Shown in pieces: positions 4,442-11,843 of a stretch of 11,843 nt of DNA. The stretch lies in assembly GCA_015494725.1 (NCBI GenBank), contig WGAR01000181.1, forward strand, positions 1 to 11,843. The letters are read 5' to 3'. Under the pieces are notes generated by a model. That model had not been told where the DNA came from and did not search any database. It saw only the letters and a program-made list of their open reading frames with translations. How positions within the stretch are numbered: position 1 is the stretch's first letter; each line of letters opens with the position of its first letter. Made by a program: the position numbers and the translations under genes. This DNA is from Thermodesulfobacteriaceae bacterium (GTDB lineage: Bacteria > Desulfobacterota > Thermodesulfobacteria > Thermodesulfobacteriales > Thermodesulfobacteriaceae).

Positions 4442-7101
4442 GATTTCGTCTCCTGGTCCTGATTCTGGCGCTGGCCGGTCTGGGGCTCTTTTTCTTTAAT
4501 CCCATGGTGAAATTATATACCGATTACCTGTGGTATCGGGACCTGGGGTACGCCCGGGTTCTCCTGCTTCAACTCAAGACCCAGGGATTCCTGGCCCTCG
4601 GAGTGGGGCTGGTGGTAGGGCTACTCTTTTACTTTCACGGGATCCTGGTACATCGCTGGGCCGGACGGAACGCCTTCTGGTCCCAGTACCTGGATCCACG
4701 TCTGACCCGAATCCTTTCGCAAAAGTTTCGTTTTCTCCTGCGCTTCTCCTCCCTTTTGCTGGGTTTTATCTTCGGACTTGCCGCCCAGACCTTCTGGCAG
4801 GAATTCCTTCTCTTCTGGAAGGGGCAGTCCTTCGGGTTGCGGGATCCTCTGCTTTCCCTGGATATCGGTTTTTATGTTTTCAAGCTCCCCTTTTTGCGGT
4901 ATCTGGGGGATACCGCCCTGGCGATCTGGCTCTTCCTCTTTATTACCGGGGTTCTCATCTTCGTCGGCACCGGACACGTATCCCCGGGAAGCCGCTTTCG
5001 TCCCACCCTCTCTCCGGTGTTCAGGCGATATCTGGCGGTGATGCTGGCCCTTTTTTTCCTGCGCCTGGCCTATGACCTTTTCCTGGATCGTGCGGATCTT
5101 CTTTTTGATGAACGAGGGGTGGTCTTCGGGGCGGGCTATACCGAGGCCCGGGTGGTGCTTCCGGCGCTCAATGCCATGGTGTTTCTTTCCCTGCTGGCCT
5201 CGATCCTTGCGGCCCTTTTCGTATTGCGTCCCCGCAGGGAGATCCTCCTGGGCCTGGTTCTGGGTTACGGACTCCTCTATTTCTTGGGGCTGCGTCTTCT
5301 GCCGGATCTGGTGCATCGGTATGTGGTTCAACCCAACGAGCTGGATAAGGAAAAGACCTATATCGGTTATGAGATCCGTTATACCCGCAGGGCCTACGGT
5401 CTGGAAAAGGTGGTGGAAAAGCCCTTCCGCTTCGGCAGACCCCTTACCTACCAGGATATCCAGCGCAATGCCCTTACGGTGAAAAATATCCGCCTGTGGG
5501 ATCATCAACCCCTGCTGGAGACCTATAGCCAGATCCAGGAGATTCGCACCTACTATCGTTTCGTTTCCGTGGATAACGACCGTTATCCCCTGAACGGGGA
5601 ACTGCGACAGGTCATGCTCTCGGCCCGGGAACTTTCCTACCGGGATCTCCCCAGCAAGTCCTGGATCAATCTCCACCTCATCTATACGCACGGTTACGGT
5701 CTGACCCTGGGCGTGGTGAACCAGGTCTCTCCCGAGGGGCTACCGGTGCTCCTCATCAAGGACATTCCTCCGCGTTCCTCCATCGACCTGCGGGTGACCC
5801 GCCCGGAGATCTATTTCGGTGAGCTCACCGATACCTATGCGGTGGTGAACACCCGGCTCAAGGAGTTCGATTATCCGGCCGGGGAAAGGAACGTCTATAC
5901 CAGCTATCACGGACGCACCGGAGTGAGGGTAGGGGGCCTGTTTCGGCGCCTTCTTTTTGCCTACCGTTTCGGAACCAGCAAGTTTCTCTTCTCCCGGGAT
6001 ATCCTTTCCGATAGCCGGATCCTCTATTACCGAAATGTGCTGGAGAGGGTCCAGCGCCTGGTTCCCTTCCTGCGGGTGGATACCGATCCCTATCTGGTGA
6101 TCGGGAAGGACGGCCGTCTCTTCTGGTTCGTGGATCTTTACACCGTTTCCGACCGGTTCCCCTATTCCCGTCGCCTCCGGGGTCTGGGCAACTATGTACG
6201 CAATTCCGCCCTGGCGGTGGTGGATGCCTATCACGGTACGGTAAACTTTTACCTTAAGGACCCCGGCGATCCCATGATCCGGACCTATCAGAGGATTTTC
6301 GGCCTCTTCAGGCCCCTTTCCGACCTGCGAGAGGATCTGCGTCGGCATATCCGTTATCCGCACTGGCTCTTTTCCCTTCAGGCCCGGCTTTATACCCGCT
6401 ATCACATGACCGACCCGCGGGTCTTCTACAATCAGGAAGACCTCTGGGAGATCCCCAAGAGCCCCAAGGACCCGCGACGCTATATCCGGGCCTATTACAC
6501 CATTATGCGCCTTCCCGGGGAGCACGAAGCGGAGTTCATTCTCATGGTGCCCTTTACCCCGGCCAAAAAGAACAACCTTTCGGCCTGGATGTGCGTACGC
6601 TGCGATCCCGAACATTACGGCGAGATGTTGGTTTACCGTTTTCCCAAACAGACTCTGGTCTATGGCCCGCAACAGATCGAATCGCGCATCAATCAGGACC
6701 CGGAGATCTCCCGGCAGCTTTCCCTCTGGGATCAGCGGGGAAGCCGGGTCATCCTGGGGACCCTTCTGGTGATCCCTATCGAGGGGAACCTTCTTTACGT
6801 GCAGCCCCTTTATCTCAAATCCGAGACCGGCCAGATCCCGGAGTTGAAGAGAGTTATCGTGGCCTACCGGAACCGGATCGTGATGGCCAAAAACCTGGAG
6901 GAAGCCCTAGGGGAACTTTTCGCGCCTTCGGTAGAGAAGGTTTCCGCTCCTCCTGCCCGGGTTTCTTCAACCCCCGGAGCCGGTATGAACACGGAATTAC
7001 TGCGTGAACTCTATCGTCGGGCCGAGGAGGCCCTGCGCCGGGGGGATCTTGAGGAATTCGGGAAACTGTGGAAAGAATTGGGAGAGGCCTTGGGGCGGTG
7101 A
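4438..7101 (+). CDS. UPF0182 (COG1615) family integral membrane protein
   Basis: This 887-residue membrane protein belongs to a widespread family of unknown function. About seven hydrophobic helices (near residues 4-21, 47-70, 98-126, 157-178, 194-213, 240-262 and 266-288) precede a large, probably extracytoplasmic domain. Family signatures are RGVVFGAGYTEARVVLPALN (226-245), RYVVQPNELDKEKTYIGYEI (294-313) and TRRAYGLE, then NYVRNSALAVVDAYHGTVNF and HMTDPRVFYNQEDLWEIP in the distal domain. The last ~35 residues form a predicted helical pair (NTELLRELYRRAEEAL), as is common at the family's C-terminus. The GTG start forms a GTGA overlap with the aconitase stop. No good ribosome site precedes it, so translation is probably by coupling. 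Its stop overlaps the transglycosylase start in the same way. The context hints at an envelope role, but no activity can be assigned. Confidence 0.9.
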   Translation: MRFRLLVLILALAGLGLFFFNPMVKLYTDYLWYRDLGYARVLLLQLKTQGFLALGVGLVVGLLFYFHGILVHRWAGRNAFWSQYLDPRLTRILSQKFRFLLRFSSLLLGFIFGLAAQTFWQEFLLFWKGQSFGLRDPLLSLDIGFYVFKLPFLRYLGDTALAIWLFLFITGVLIFVGTGHVSPGSRFRPTLSPVFRRYLAVMLALFFLRLAYDLFLDRADLLFDERGVVFGAGYTEARVVLPALNAMVFLSLLASILAALFVLRPRREILLGLVLGYGLLYFLGLRLLPDLVHRYVVQPNELDKEKTYIGYEIRYTRRAYGLEKVVEKPFRFGRPLTYQDIQRNALTVKNIRLWDHQPLLETYSQIQEIRTYYRFVSVDNDRYPLNGELRQVMLSARELSYRDLPSKSWINLHLIYTHGYGLTLGVVNQVSPEGLPVLLIKDIPPRSSIDLRVTRPEIYFGELTDTYAVVNTRLKEFDYPAGERNVYTSYHGRTGVRVGGLFRRLLFAYRFGTSKFLFSRDILSDSRILYYRNVLERVQRLVPFLRVDTDPYLVIGKDGRLFWFVDLYTVSDRFPYSRRLRGLGNYVRNSALAVVDAYHGTVNFYLKDPGDPMIRTYQRIFGLFRPLSDLREDLRRHIRYPHWLFSLQARLYTRYHMTDPRVFYNQEDLWEIPKSPKDPRRYIRAYYTIMRLPGEHEAEFILMVPFTPAKKNNLSAWMCVRCDPEHYGEMLVYRFPKQTLVYGPQQIESRINQDPEISRQLSLWDQRGSRVILGTLLVIPIEGNLLYVQPLYLKSETGQIPELKRVIVAYRNRIVMAKNLEEALGELFAPSVEKVSAPPARVSSTPGAGMNTELLRELYRRAEEALRRGDLEEFGKLWKELGEALGR

Positions 7102-7964
7102 GGAAATATTTTTTGATCCTGGGGTTAGGGATAATTCTCTCTTTTTCTCCGGTCCAGGCGGCGGAATCCGTTTTTAAACCCCTGGAACAACAACTGATCC
7201 GGGACGGCCTTTCCGCCGAACTGGTGAAAAGGGTTTTTGCCGATCCGCGGGTCCGGTTCCTTCCCCAGATCATGCCCCGCAAGCTTACCTGGGACGAGAC
7301 CAAGCTTCCCTATCAACAGTTCCTGAAACCTCAAAGGCTGGCGCGGGCCCGGGCCTTTCTGCAGGACTATGCTCCCCTGCTTCGCGAGATCGAGAACACC
7401 TACGGGGTGGACAAAGAGATCCTGGTGGGTCTTCTCCTGGTGGAGTCCGATCTGGGGCGTCACCGGGGCCGATATCGAATCTTCAACGTCCTGGCCAGCA
7501 TGGCGGTGTCGGCTGATTGGCAACGCGTCAAACCCTATCTTCCCCCCGGGCTCTCCCCGGAGGAAGAAGCCCGCTTTCGGGAGATCATGGCCCGGCGTTC
7601 CCGCTGGGCCTATCGCGAACTTCGGGTTCTTCTCAAGCTTTCCCGGAAATACGGCATGGACCCCCTGGCCCTCAAGGGCTCCATTTTCGGGGCCTTCGGC
7701 TATCCCCAGTTTGTCCCCAGCAGTTTTCGGGAATACGCCGTGGATGGAAACGGTGACGGACGAATAGATCTTTACACCCTGACCGATGCCCTGGCCAGCG
7801 CGGCCAACTATCTTCGGGCTCACGGCTGGCGTCCGGGACTTTCCCGGGAGGAAAAGAAACGGGTGCTCATGACCTATAACCACAGCGAACCCTATGCGGA
7901 AACCATCCTTAAAATCGCGGAGTATCTGCGTGCTTCCCCGGGCCGAGATTCAAACACGCCTTGA
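7098..7964 (+). CDS. mltB: MltB-type lytic murein transglycosylase (SLT_2 domain)
   Basis: The enzyme cleaves the MurNAc-GlcNAc bond of peptidoglycan with formation of 1,6-anhydroMurNAc, outside the cytoplasmic membrane. The protein is 288 residues. MRKYFLILGLGIILSFSPVQA is a typical Sec signal peptide. There is no lipobox cysteine, so it should be soluble periplasmic, unlike the E. coli MltB lipoprotein. The catalytic glutamate is Glu116 in GLLLVESDLGR, followed by the family block YRIFNVLASMAVSAD. GAFGYPQFVPSSFREYAVD is the second hallmark, and DGNGDGRID (216-224) resembles the EF-hand calcium loop of Slt35/MltB. The GTG at 7098 is chosen because it places the signal peptide at the N-terminus and forms a GTGA overlap with the UPF0182 stop; an in-frame GTG at 7068 would bury the signal behind ten residues. 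No peptidoglycan-binding domain is attached. Confidence 0.88.
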   Translation: MRKYFLILGLGIILSFSPVQAAESVFKPLEQQLIRDGLSAELVKRVFADPRVRFLPQIMPRKLTWDETKLPYQQFLKPQRLARARAFLQDYAPLLREIENTYGVDKEILVGLLLVESDLGRHRGRYRIFNVLASMAVSADWQRVKPYLPPGLSPEEEARFREIMARRSRWAYRELRVLLKLSRKYGMDPLALKGSIFGAFGYPQFVPSSFREYAVDGNGDGRIDLYTLTDALASAANYLRAHGWRPGLSREEKKRVLMTYNHSEPYAETILKIAEYLRASPGRDSNTP

Positions 7965-9093
7965 GTCGCTGAGGCGGGTCCTTTCCCGGAAAGGCCTGGA
8001 TGCGGCCCTTATTACCTCTCCACTACACCTCTTTTATTTCACCGGGGCCTTTGCCCTGGGACACCTTCTGGTCACCGCCCGGGAGATACGTTTTCTGGTT
8101 TTTCGCCCCCTGGAAAGGGTGAGGCAGGAGAGTCCGCTTCCAGCGGAATCCCTCCGTTCCCTGAAGGCGCTTCCGGCTGTGCTTGATAATGCGGGCGTTC
8201 GGCGCATCGGGATGGAACTTTCGACCCTCTCGCAGGAGCGTTTTCGGCGTTATCAGGCGATCCTGGCGGATTATCAACTGGAAGATCTTTCTCCGGATCT
8301 CCTCAAGCTCAGGATGTACAAGTCGTCCTACGAGGTGGATTGTCTGCGCCGGGCCGGAGAACTTCTGGCCGAGGCCCTGCGAGAGGCCCTTCCGGAATGG
8401 AGGGAAGGAATGAGCGAGCTTGAGGCCCTGGGGAGGGTGGAACTGGCCCTGCGTCGGCGGGGACATCCGGGGCTGGTGCGTTCGTCCCGCGGAAACGAGT
8501 TTGCCACCGGTCTTCTGGTTTCCGGGAAGGAAGGGCTAACCCCTTCTTACATGGTGGCCGGGGAAGGGGGGTGCGGGGTCTTAGGGTTTCCCTCCGGGGC
8601 GAGCCTGAAACCCCTTCTTCGCGGGGAACCCGTGTTGCTTGATGTGGCTGGTTTTTACGCCGGCTATTATGTGGATCAGACCCGGATGCTCTCGGTGGGA
8701 GAACCTTCATCGGAGGTAAAAGATCTCTTTTCCCTGGCGCTCCGGCTTATGAAGGCCGGGGAAGGGGCTTTGCGCTCGGGCGTCCCCGCCGAAGAGGTCT
8801 ATTTCCGGGTAGCCGAAGAGGCCGAACATCTGGGGGTGAGCCGCTACTTTATGGCCCACGGTCAGGAAGGGGTGGGCTTTGTGGGCCACGGCGTGGGTCT
8901 CTGTGTGGATGAGGATCCGCCCCTTGCCCCGGGGGTTAAGACCCCACTTTCCCCGGGCATGACCTTGGCTCTTGAGCCCAAGCTGCATGTCTCGGGGACA
9001 GGGGTTATCGGACTGGAAGACACCTTCTATCTTTCGGAGGACGGGCCGCAACGCCTGACCGTGTTTCCACGCGATCTTTATCTGCTGCCGTAG
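7930..9093 (+). CDS. M24-family metallopeptidase (Xaa-Pro aminopeptidase/dipeptidase-like)
   Basis: This is a cytoplasmic two-domain creatinase/aminopeptidase-fold enzyme expected to cleave N-terminal or dipeptide bonds next to proline. From GTG 7930 it has 387 residues. The N-terminal domain (1-~130) begins RLESLRRVLSRKGLDAALIT; the C-terminal pita-bread domain (~135-387) follows. All five dinuclear metal ligands are visible: Asp238 and Asp249 (LLDVAG, VDQTRM), His320 (VGHGVG), Glu349 (LALEP) and Glu363 (GLEDTF). The usual second histidine after GHGxGL is replaced by Asp327 (CVDEDP), which I believe recurs in a subgroup of these proteins. GTG 7930 has GGAG seven bases upstream and gives a family-like N-terminus with a 35-base overlap of the transglycosylase gene. 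ATG 7894 would add 12 residues and is less likely. The exact specificity (pepP, pepQ or other) cannot be told. Confidence 0.87.
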   Translation: MLPRAEIQTRLESLRRVLSRKGLDAALITSPLHLFYFTGAFALGHLLVTAREIRFLVFRPLERVRQESPLPAESLRSLKALPAVLDNAGVRRIGMELSTLSQERFRRYQAILADYQLEDLSPDLLKLRMYKSSYEVDCLRRAGELLAEALREALPEWREGMSELEALGRVELALRRRGHPGLVRSSRGNEFATGLLVSGKEGLTPSYMVAGEGGCGVLGFPSGASLKPLLRGEPVLLDVAGFYAGYYVDQTRMLSVGEPSSEVKDLFSLALRLMKAGEGALRSGVPAEEVYFRVAEEAEHLGVSRYFMAHGQEGVGFVGHGVGLCVDEDPPLAPGVKTPLSPGMTLALEPKLHVSGTGVIGLEDTFYLSEDGPQRLTVFPRDLYLLP

Positions 9094-9606
9094 TTATTGG
9101 TTTTTGGGCCGGTGTTTTTTCCACCAGCGCAGGAAGAGTTTGCGCTTGAGAGGGGAGAGATAATCCACGTAGAGGATCCCGTTCAGGTGATCCAGTTCGT
9201 GCTGGATGGCCCGGGCCCCGAGGCCGGAGAGCTCCATCTCGAAGGGTTTGCCTTCGCGATCCAGGGCCCGAACCAGGACCCGGGCCGCCCGTTTTACCCG
9301 GGCCGAATACCCAGGAATACTCAGGCAACCCTCCTCTTCATAAAGTTCCCCCTCGGCCTCCACGATCTCGGGATTGATGAAGACCATGAACCCCCGGGGA
9401 AGCCCCTCGCGCTCCCCGAAATCGGTTACGAAGACCTTTTCCAGCACCCCTATCTGGGTAGCGGCCAGCCCCAGACCCTTGGCCGCATACATGGTTTCCC
9501 GGAGGTCCTCGATAAGTTGCTGCAGACGGCCGTTTATTTCTTTTATCTCCCGGGCCTGCTCCCGCAAGAGCGGGTCTCCGTAATAGAGGATCTTTCTAAC
9601 CGCCAT
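9094..9606 (-). CDS. def: Peptide deformylase
   Basis: The enzyme removes the formyl group from the initiator methionine of new proteins, in the cytoplasm at the ribosome exit. Its 170 residues are normal for the bacterial enzyme. All three family motifs are intact: GLGLAATQIG (44-53), EEGCLSIPG (91-99) with metal ligand Cys94, and QHELDHLNG (135-143) with metal ligands His136 and His140 and catalytic Glu137. The tail is basic (KRKLFLRWWKKHRPKNQ). The ATG has GAGG four bases upstream. The gene stands alone on this strand, without fmt directly downstream: its stop codon abuts the stop of the convergent M24 gene with no base between. It diverges from iorAB across a 137-base promoter region. Confidence 0.96.
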   Translation of the reverse strand: MAVRKILYYGDPLLREQAREIKEINGRLQQLIEDLRETMYAAKGLGLAATQIGVLEKVFVTDFGEREGLPRGFMVFINPEIVEAEGELYEEEGCLSIPGYSARVKRAARVLVRALDREGKPFEMELSGLGARAIQHELDHLNGILYVDYLSPLKRKLFLRWWKKHRPKNQ

Positions 9607-9667
9607 CTTTCCTCGGGTTACTCCTTTCGATTTTCGTCCTGGTTAGGGAAAGATCTTAGCCGATATT

Positions 9668-9691
9668 GCCAGGAAGTTTGAGTATTGTCAA
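9668..9691 (-). promoter_or_regulatory. Predicted promoter for def
   Basis: On the minus strand a perfect TTGACA (9691-9686) is followed after 17 bases by CAATAT (9668-9663), preceded by TGG as in an extended -10 box. The -10 itself is a poor match. The -35 overlaps the opposing iorA -35 candidate. Confidence 0.4.
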
Positions 9692-9712
9692 ACGCGGTAC
9701 GAGTGTTAAAAA
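9685..9712 (+). promoter_or_regulatory. Candidate promoter for iorAB
   Basis: TTGTCA (9685-9690) with a 16-base spacer to TAAAAA (9707-9712) is a weak promoter candidate about 30 bases before the iorA ATG. The -35 lies on the same heptamer as the def -35 box. No other better pair was found in this 137-base region, and no riboswitch or terminator is apparent in it. Confidence 0.35.
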
Positions 9713-9743
9713 GGACCGGATCCCCTGATCGGAGGCCGGTGAT

Positions 9744-11429
9744 ATGCATCCGCTGCTTTCCGTAAAGGAGGGCGAAAGGAGGCTTCTTCTCGGAAATGAG
9801 GCTATTGTACGGGGAGCGCTTGAGGCCGGGGTCCGGGTGGGGGCGGCCTATCCCGGAACCCCTTCCTCGGAGATCGGAAACCACCTCTTTGCCCTCTCTC
9901 AGGAACTTCCCGGGCTCTATTTTGAATTTTCGGTAAACGAAAAGGTGGCCATGGAGGTCGCGGCCGCGGCCGCGGCTTCTGGCCTGCGCTCCCTTACCTG
10001 CATGAAACACGTGGGGCTCAACGTGGCCGCAGACCCCTTTCTCACCTTAGCTTACGTAGGGGTTAAGGCCGGGATGGTGGTGGTCACCGCCGACGATCCC
10101 TCCTGCCATTCCAGCCAGAACGAACAGGACAACCGCTACTACGCCCGGCTTTCCGGGGTGCTCATGTTGGAGCCGGCCAGCCCGGAGGAGGCCCGGGCCA
10201 TGACCCTCTACGCCTTCGAGCTTTCGGAAAAACTGGAGCTTCCGGTGCTCCTGCGGACCACCACCCGGGTCTCCCACGCCCGATCCGTGGTGACCTGCGG
10301 AAAGCTTGCGGACTATTCCCGTTTTGAAAAAGGGCGTTTTGAGAAGGACCCCGGGCGCTGGATCCCGGTTCCGGCGGTGGCCCGCAAGAGACATCGGGTG
10401 CTCCTTGAGAAGATGAGCCAGGCCGAGGAACTCGCGAACCGTTCCCCCTGGAACCGCATGGAAAAGAGGGGGCCGGTGGGCGTGGTGGCCTCCGGGGTCT
10501 CGGTGAATTATGTGCTGGATGCCGTAAGGGAGCTGGGACTTTCCGATCGGGTCTCGCTCCTCCTCCTGGGTTTTACTCATCCCTTCCCGAGAAGCCTGGC
10601 CGCGGAATTTCTCTCCGGGCTTGAGAAGTGCCTGGTGGTGGAGGAGCTTGAGCCCTACCTTGAGGAGGCCCTGAAGGTGGTTGCGGCCGAGGAGGGGCTT
10701 TCGGTAAAGATCCTGGGCAAGGCCGAGGGCTACCTTCCCCGGTATCATGAGTTCCATCCCGGCCTTGTGCGCGAGGCCCTGGCCCGGGCGGCAGGAATAA
10801 AATATTCTCCCCCGGAGGCGCCGGATACCTCCTGGATTCCGGAGCTTCCCCCGCGTCCGCCCACCCTGTGTCCGGGATGTCCGCATCGGGAGACCTATCG
10901 AGTGGTAAAGGAGGTTCTCAAAGAACTCGGCGAGGAGGAGAACACGATCTATCCCACGGATATCGGCTGCTATACCCTGGGGCTCCTCCCCCCGCTCAAG
11001 ATGGCCGACTATCTTCTCTGTATGGGCTCAAGCGCGGGGTCGGCCTGCGGTTTTTCCGTGGCCACCGACCAGCGCATCGTGGCCTTTATCGGGGATTCCA
11101 CCTTCTTTCACGCCGGGATCCCCCCTCTCATAAACGCCCTTTATCAGGGACATCGCTTCACCCTGGTGGTGCTGGATAACGAAACCACGGCCATGACCGG
11201 CCATCAGCCCGTGCCCTCTCAGGAGCTTAAACCCGAACCCCTTAAGGATAGACCCGTGATCTCCATTGCGAGGTTCTGCGAGGGCTTAGGGATTCCCGCG
11301 GTGGAGATCAATCCCTACAAGAAGAAAGAGGCCGCGGAGGCCATAAGGCCCCTTCTTTCCTCCGGAAAACTGGGGGTCATCGTGGCCAAGGCCCCCTGCG
11401 TGCTTTACCGGGCCAGATTCAAGGGCTAA
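9744..11429 (+). CDS. iorA: Indolepyruvate ferredoxin oxidoreductase, alpha subunit, lacking the C-terminal ferredoxin domain
   Basis: This is the thiamine-diphosphate subunit of the IorAB enzyme, which oxidatively decarboxylates aryl-2-oxoacids from aromatic amino acids to acyl-CoA, normally passing electrons to ferredoxin. The pyrimidine-binding domain is N-terminal, with AAYPGTPSSEIGNHLF (34-49) and MKHVGLNVAADP (87-98). A transketolase C-like middle domain follows (~245-345). The pyrophosphate-binding domain has LCPGCPHRETY (375-385), TDIGCYTLG (405-413), and GDSTFFHAG (450-458) ending in DNETTAMTGHQP (478-489). The chain ends at AKAPCVLYRARFKG (residue 561). In the usual 600-650-residue family members this point leads into a C-terminal ferredoxin domain with two [4Fe-4S] clusters; none of its cysteine motifs is present here. 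The stop and the iorB ribosome site are intact, so this is a natural end. The ATG has GGAGG eight bases upstream. Confidence 0.92.
   Translation: MHPLLSVKEGERRLLLGNEAIVRGALEAGVRVGAAYPGTPSSEIGNHLFALSQELPGLYFEFSVNEKVAMEVAAAAAASGLRSLTCMKHVGLNVAADPFLTLAYVGVKAGMVVVTADDPSCHSSQNEQDNRYYARLSGVLMLEPASPEEARAMTLYAFELSEKLELPVLLRTTTRVSHARSVVTCGKLADYSRFEKGRFEKDPGRWIPVPAVARKRHRVLLEKMSQAEELANRSPWNRMEKRGPVGVVASGVSVNYVLDAVRELGLSDRVSLLLLGFTHPFPRSLAAEFLSGLEKCLVVEELEPYLEEALKVVAAEEGLSVKILGKAEGYLPRYHEFHPGLVREALARAAGIKYSPPEAPDTSWIPELPPRPPTLCPGCPHRETYRVVKEVLKELGEEENTIYPTDIGCYTLGLLPPLKMADYLLCMGSSAGSACGFSVATDQRIVAFIGDSTFFHAGIPPLINALYQGHRFTLVVLDNETTAMTGHQPVPSQELKPEPLKDRPVISIARFCEGLGIPAVEINPYKKKEAAEAIRPLLSSGKLGVIVAKAPCVLYRARFKG
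9959..9974. repeat. 16-bp perfect GC palindrome inside iorA
   Basis: The bases form a run of overlapping CGCGGCCGCG units, a perfect 16-bp palindrome encoding part of an alanine run (residues 73-78) that is alanine-rich in the family anyway. It is most simply explained by GC-rich alanine codons. Confidence 0.6.
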
Positions 11430-11434
11430 GGAGG
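11428..11434 (+). promoter_or_regulatory. Ribosome binding site of iorB overlapping the iorA stop
   Basis: AAGGAGG shares its first two bases with the TAA stop of iorA and stands five bases before the iorB ATG. It shows that the two subunits are translated from one message and that iorA genuinely ends here. Confidence 0.85.
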
Positions 11435-11439
11435 AAACG

Positions 11440-11843
11440 ATGGCTCAGGGTTTGCGGATTCTTGCGGTGGGGGTTGGCGGACAGGGTATCCTCCTTTTTT
11501 CGCGGGTCATCGGCGAGGCCGCGCTCCTTGAGGATCTTCCGGTGGCCATGAGTGAGGTCCATGGCATGGCCCAGCGGGGAGGGGTGGTGGAGACGAGTAT
11601 CGTTCTGGGGGAGGTTAAAAGCCCCTATATTTCGCCGGGTGAGGCGGACGTTCTGGTGGCCCTTGAGCCGGTGGAGGCCCTGCGGGCCCTTCCCCGCTGT
11701 CGCAAAGAGGCCACGGCCATTGTGAGCACCGATCCGGTGGTGCCCCAGGTAGTGAAAGACGGGCTTGCGAGCTATCCGGAACTTTCGCCGCTCCTCGAAA
11801 AGCTACGCACGATCCTTCCCCGGGTGTATCTCCTTTCCGGGGA
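11440..11843 (+). CDS. iorB: Indolepyruvate ferredoxin oxidoreductase, beta subunit, 5' part
   Basis: These are the first 134 codons of a gene that runs off the right edge. It encodes the gamma-domain (pyruvate/ketoisovalerate oxidoreductase catalytic) subunit that pairs with IorA. The N-terminus has the Rossmann-like GVGGQGILLFSRVIGEAAL (about 11-29) and the family hallmark SEVHGMAQRGG (about 38-48), followed by ADVLVALEPVEALRALP. It starts 10 bases after the iorA stop with a strong ribosome site, as in iorAB operons generally. No ferredoxin cysteine motif appears in the part visible. Confidence 0.92.
   Translation, partial: MAQGLRILAVGVGGQGILLFSRVIGEAALLEDLPVAMSEVHGMAQRGGVVETSIVLGEVKSPYISPGEADVLVALEPVEALRALPRCRKEATAIVSTDPVVPQVVKDGLASYPELSPLLEKLRTILPRVYLLSG

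Noticed and set aside
4621..5691. Long minus-strand frames opposite UPF0182 (also 5740-6672)
   Set aside because: They are antisense shadows of a conserved membrane protein. The sequences are Gly-, Glu- and Gln-rich with no motif or ribosome site.
9097..9125. A possible terminator between the M24 gene and def (GGTG, T-run, CACC)
   Set aside because: The stem is only four base pairs, the T-run is in the loop rather than after the stem, and it lies inside def coding sequence.
9666..9682. A TTCCTGG(C)AAT sequence on the minus strand before def resembling the pilin leader palindrome
   Set aside because: Only seven contiguous bases match the pilin site and the symmetry is broken by an inserted base. 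The match is too short to claim as a third copy.
9959..9974. The GC palindrome in iorA as a protein-binding site
   Set aside because: It encodes an alanine run that is expected at this position in the family, so codon bias explains it. I kept it only as a sequence feature.

Overview
The window looks like chromosomal DNA from a thermophilic, anaerobic bacterium, probably of the Thermodesulfobacteria/Thermodesulfobacteriota kind. This is an inference. It rests on an indolepyruvate:ferredoxin oxidoreductase operon (anaerobic 2-oxoacid metabolism), an aconitase of the compact Aquifex type, GC-rich sequence with proteins rich in Glu, Arg and Lys, very tight gene packing, and strong AGGAGG ribosome sites mixed with GTG and TTG starts. 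No tRNA, rRNA, CRISPR array, insertion sequence or phage gene is visible. There is no gene-free stretch over 140 bases.

Layout. At the left edge the 5' end of hemB (porphobilinogen synthase) reads leftward. It diverges from a type IV pilin-like gene (320-904) across a 123-base promoter region. The pilin is followed, 34 bases on, by an unrecognised 203-residue protein (939-1550, probable TTG start). Next comes a coiled-coil protein with a C-terminal nuclease-like domain (1556-2467), whose coiled coil is built from 84-bp tandem repeats. A perfect TATAAT overlapping its stop codon probably starts a four-gene, translationally coupled operon: aconitase (2504-4441), a seven-helix UPF0182 membrane protein (4438-7101), an MltB-type lytic transglycosylase (7098-7964) and an M24-family metallopeptidase (7930-9093). 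The first two junctions are GTGA stop/start overlaps.

The M24 gene meets the leftward peptide deformylase gene def (9094-9606) tail to tail with no base between the stop codons. A 137-base divergent promoter region then separates def from iorA (9744-11429) and iorB (11440 to the window edge), the two subunits of indolepyruvate ferredoxin oxidoreductase.

How the genes relate. hemB, def, acn and iorAB are core metabolism. The UPF0182 and MltB-like proteins are envelope proteins co-transcribed with aconitase, an unexplained pairing. The points most worth a second look are these: IorA ends exactly where the family's C-terminal ferredoxin domain should begin; a 16-bp element (15/16 identical) recurs at the predicted transcription starts of the pilin and aconitase genes; both divergent promoter regions are centred on the same TTGACAA heptamer, which can serve as the -35 box in either direction; and an unknown gene sits between the pilin and a repeat-expanded coiled-coil nuclease-like gene. 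I see no clear-cut new defence or mobile system here.
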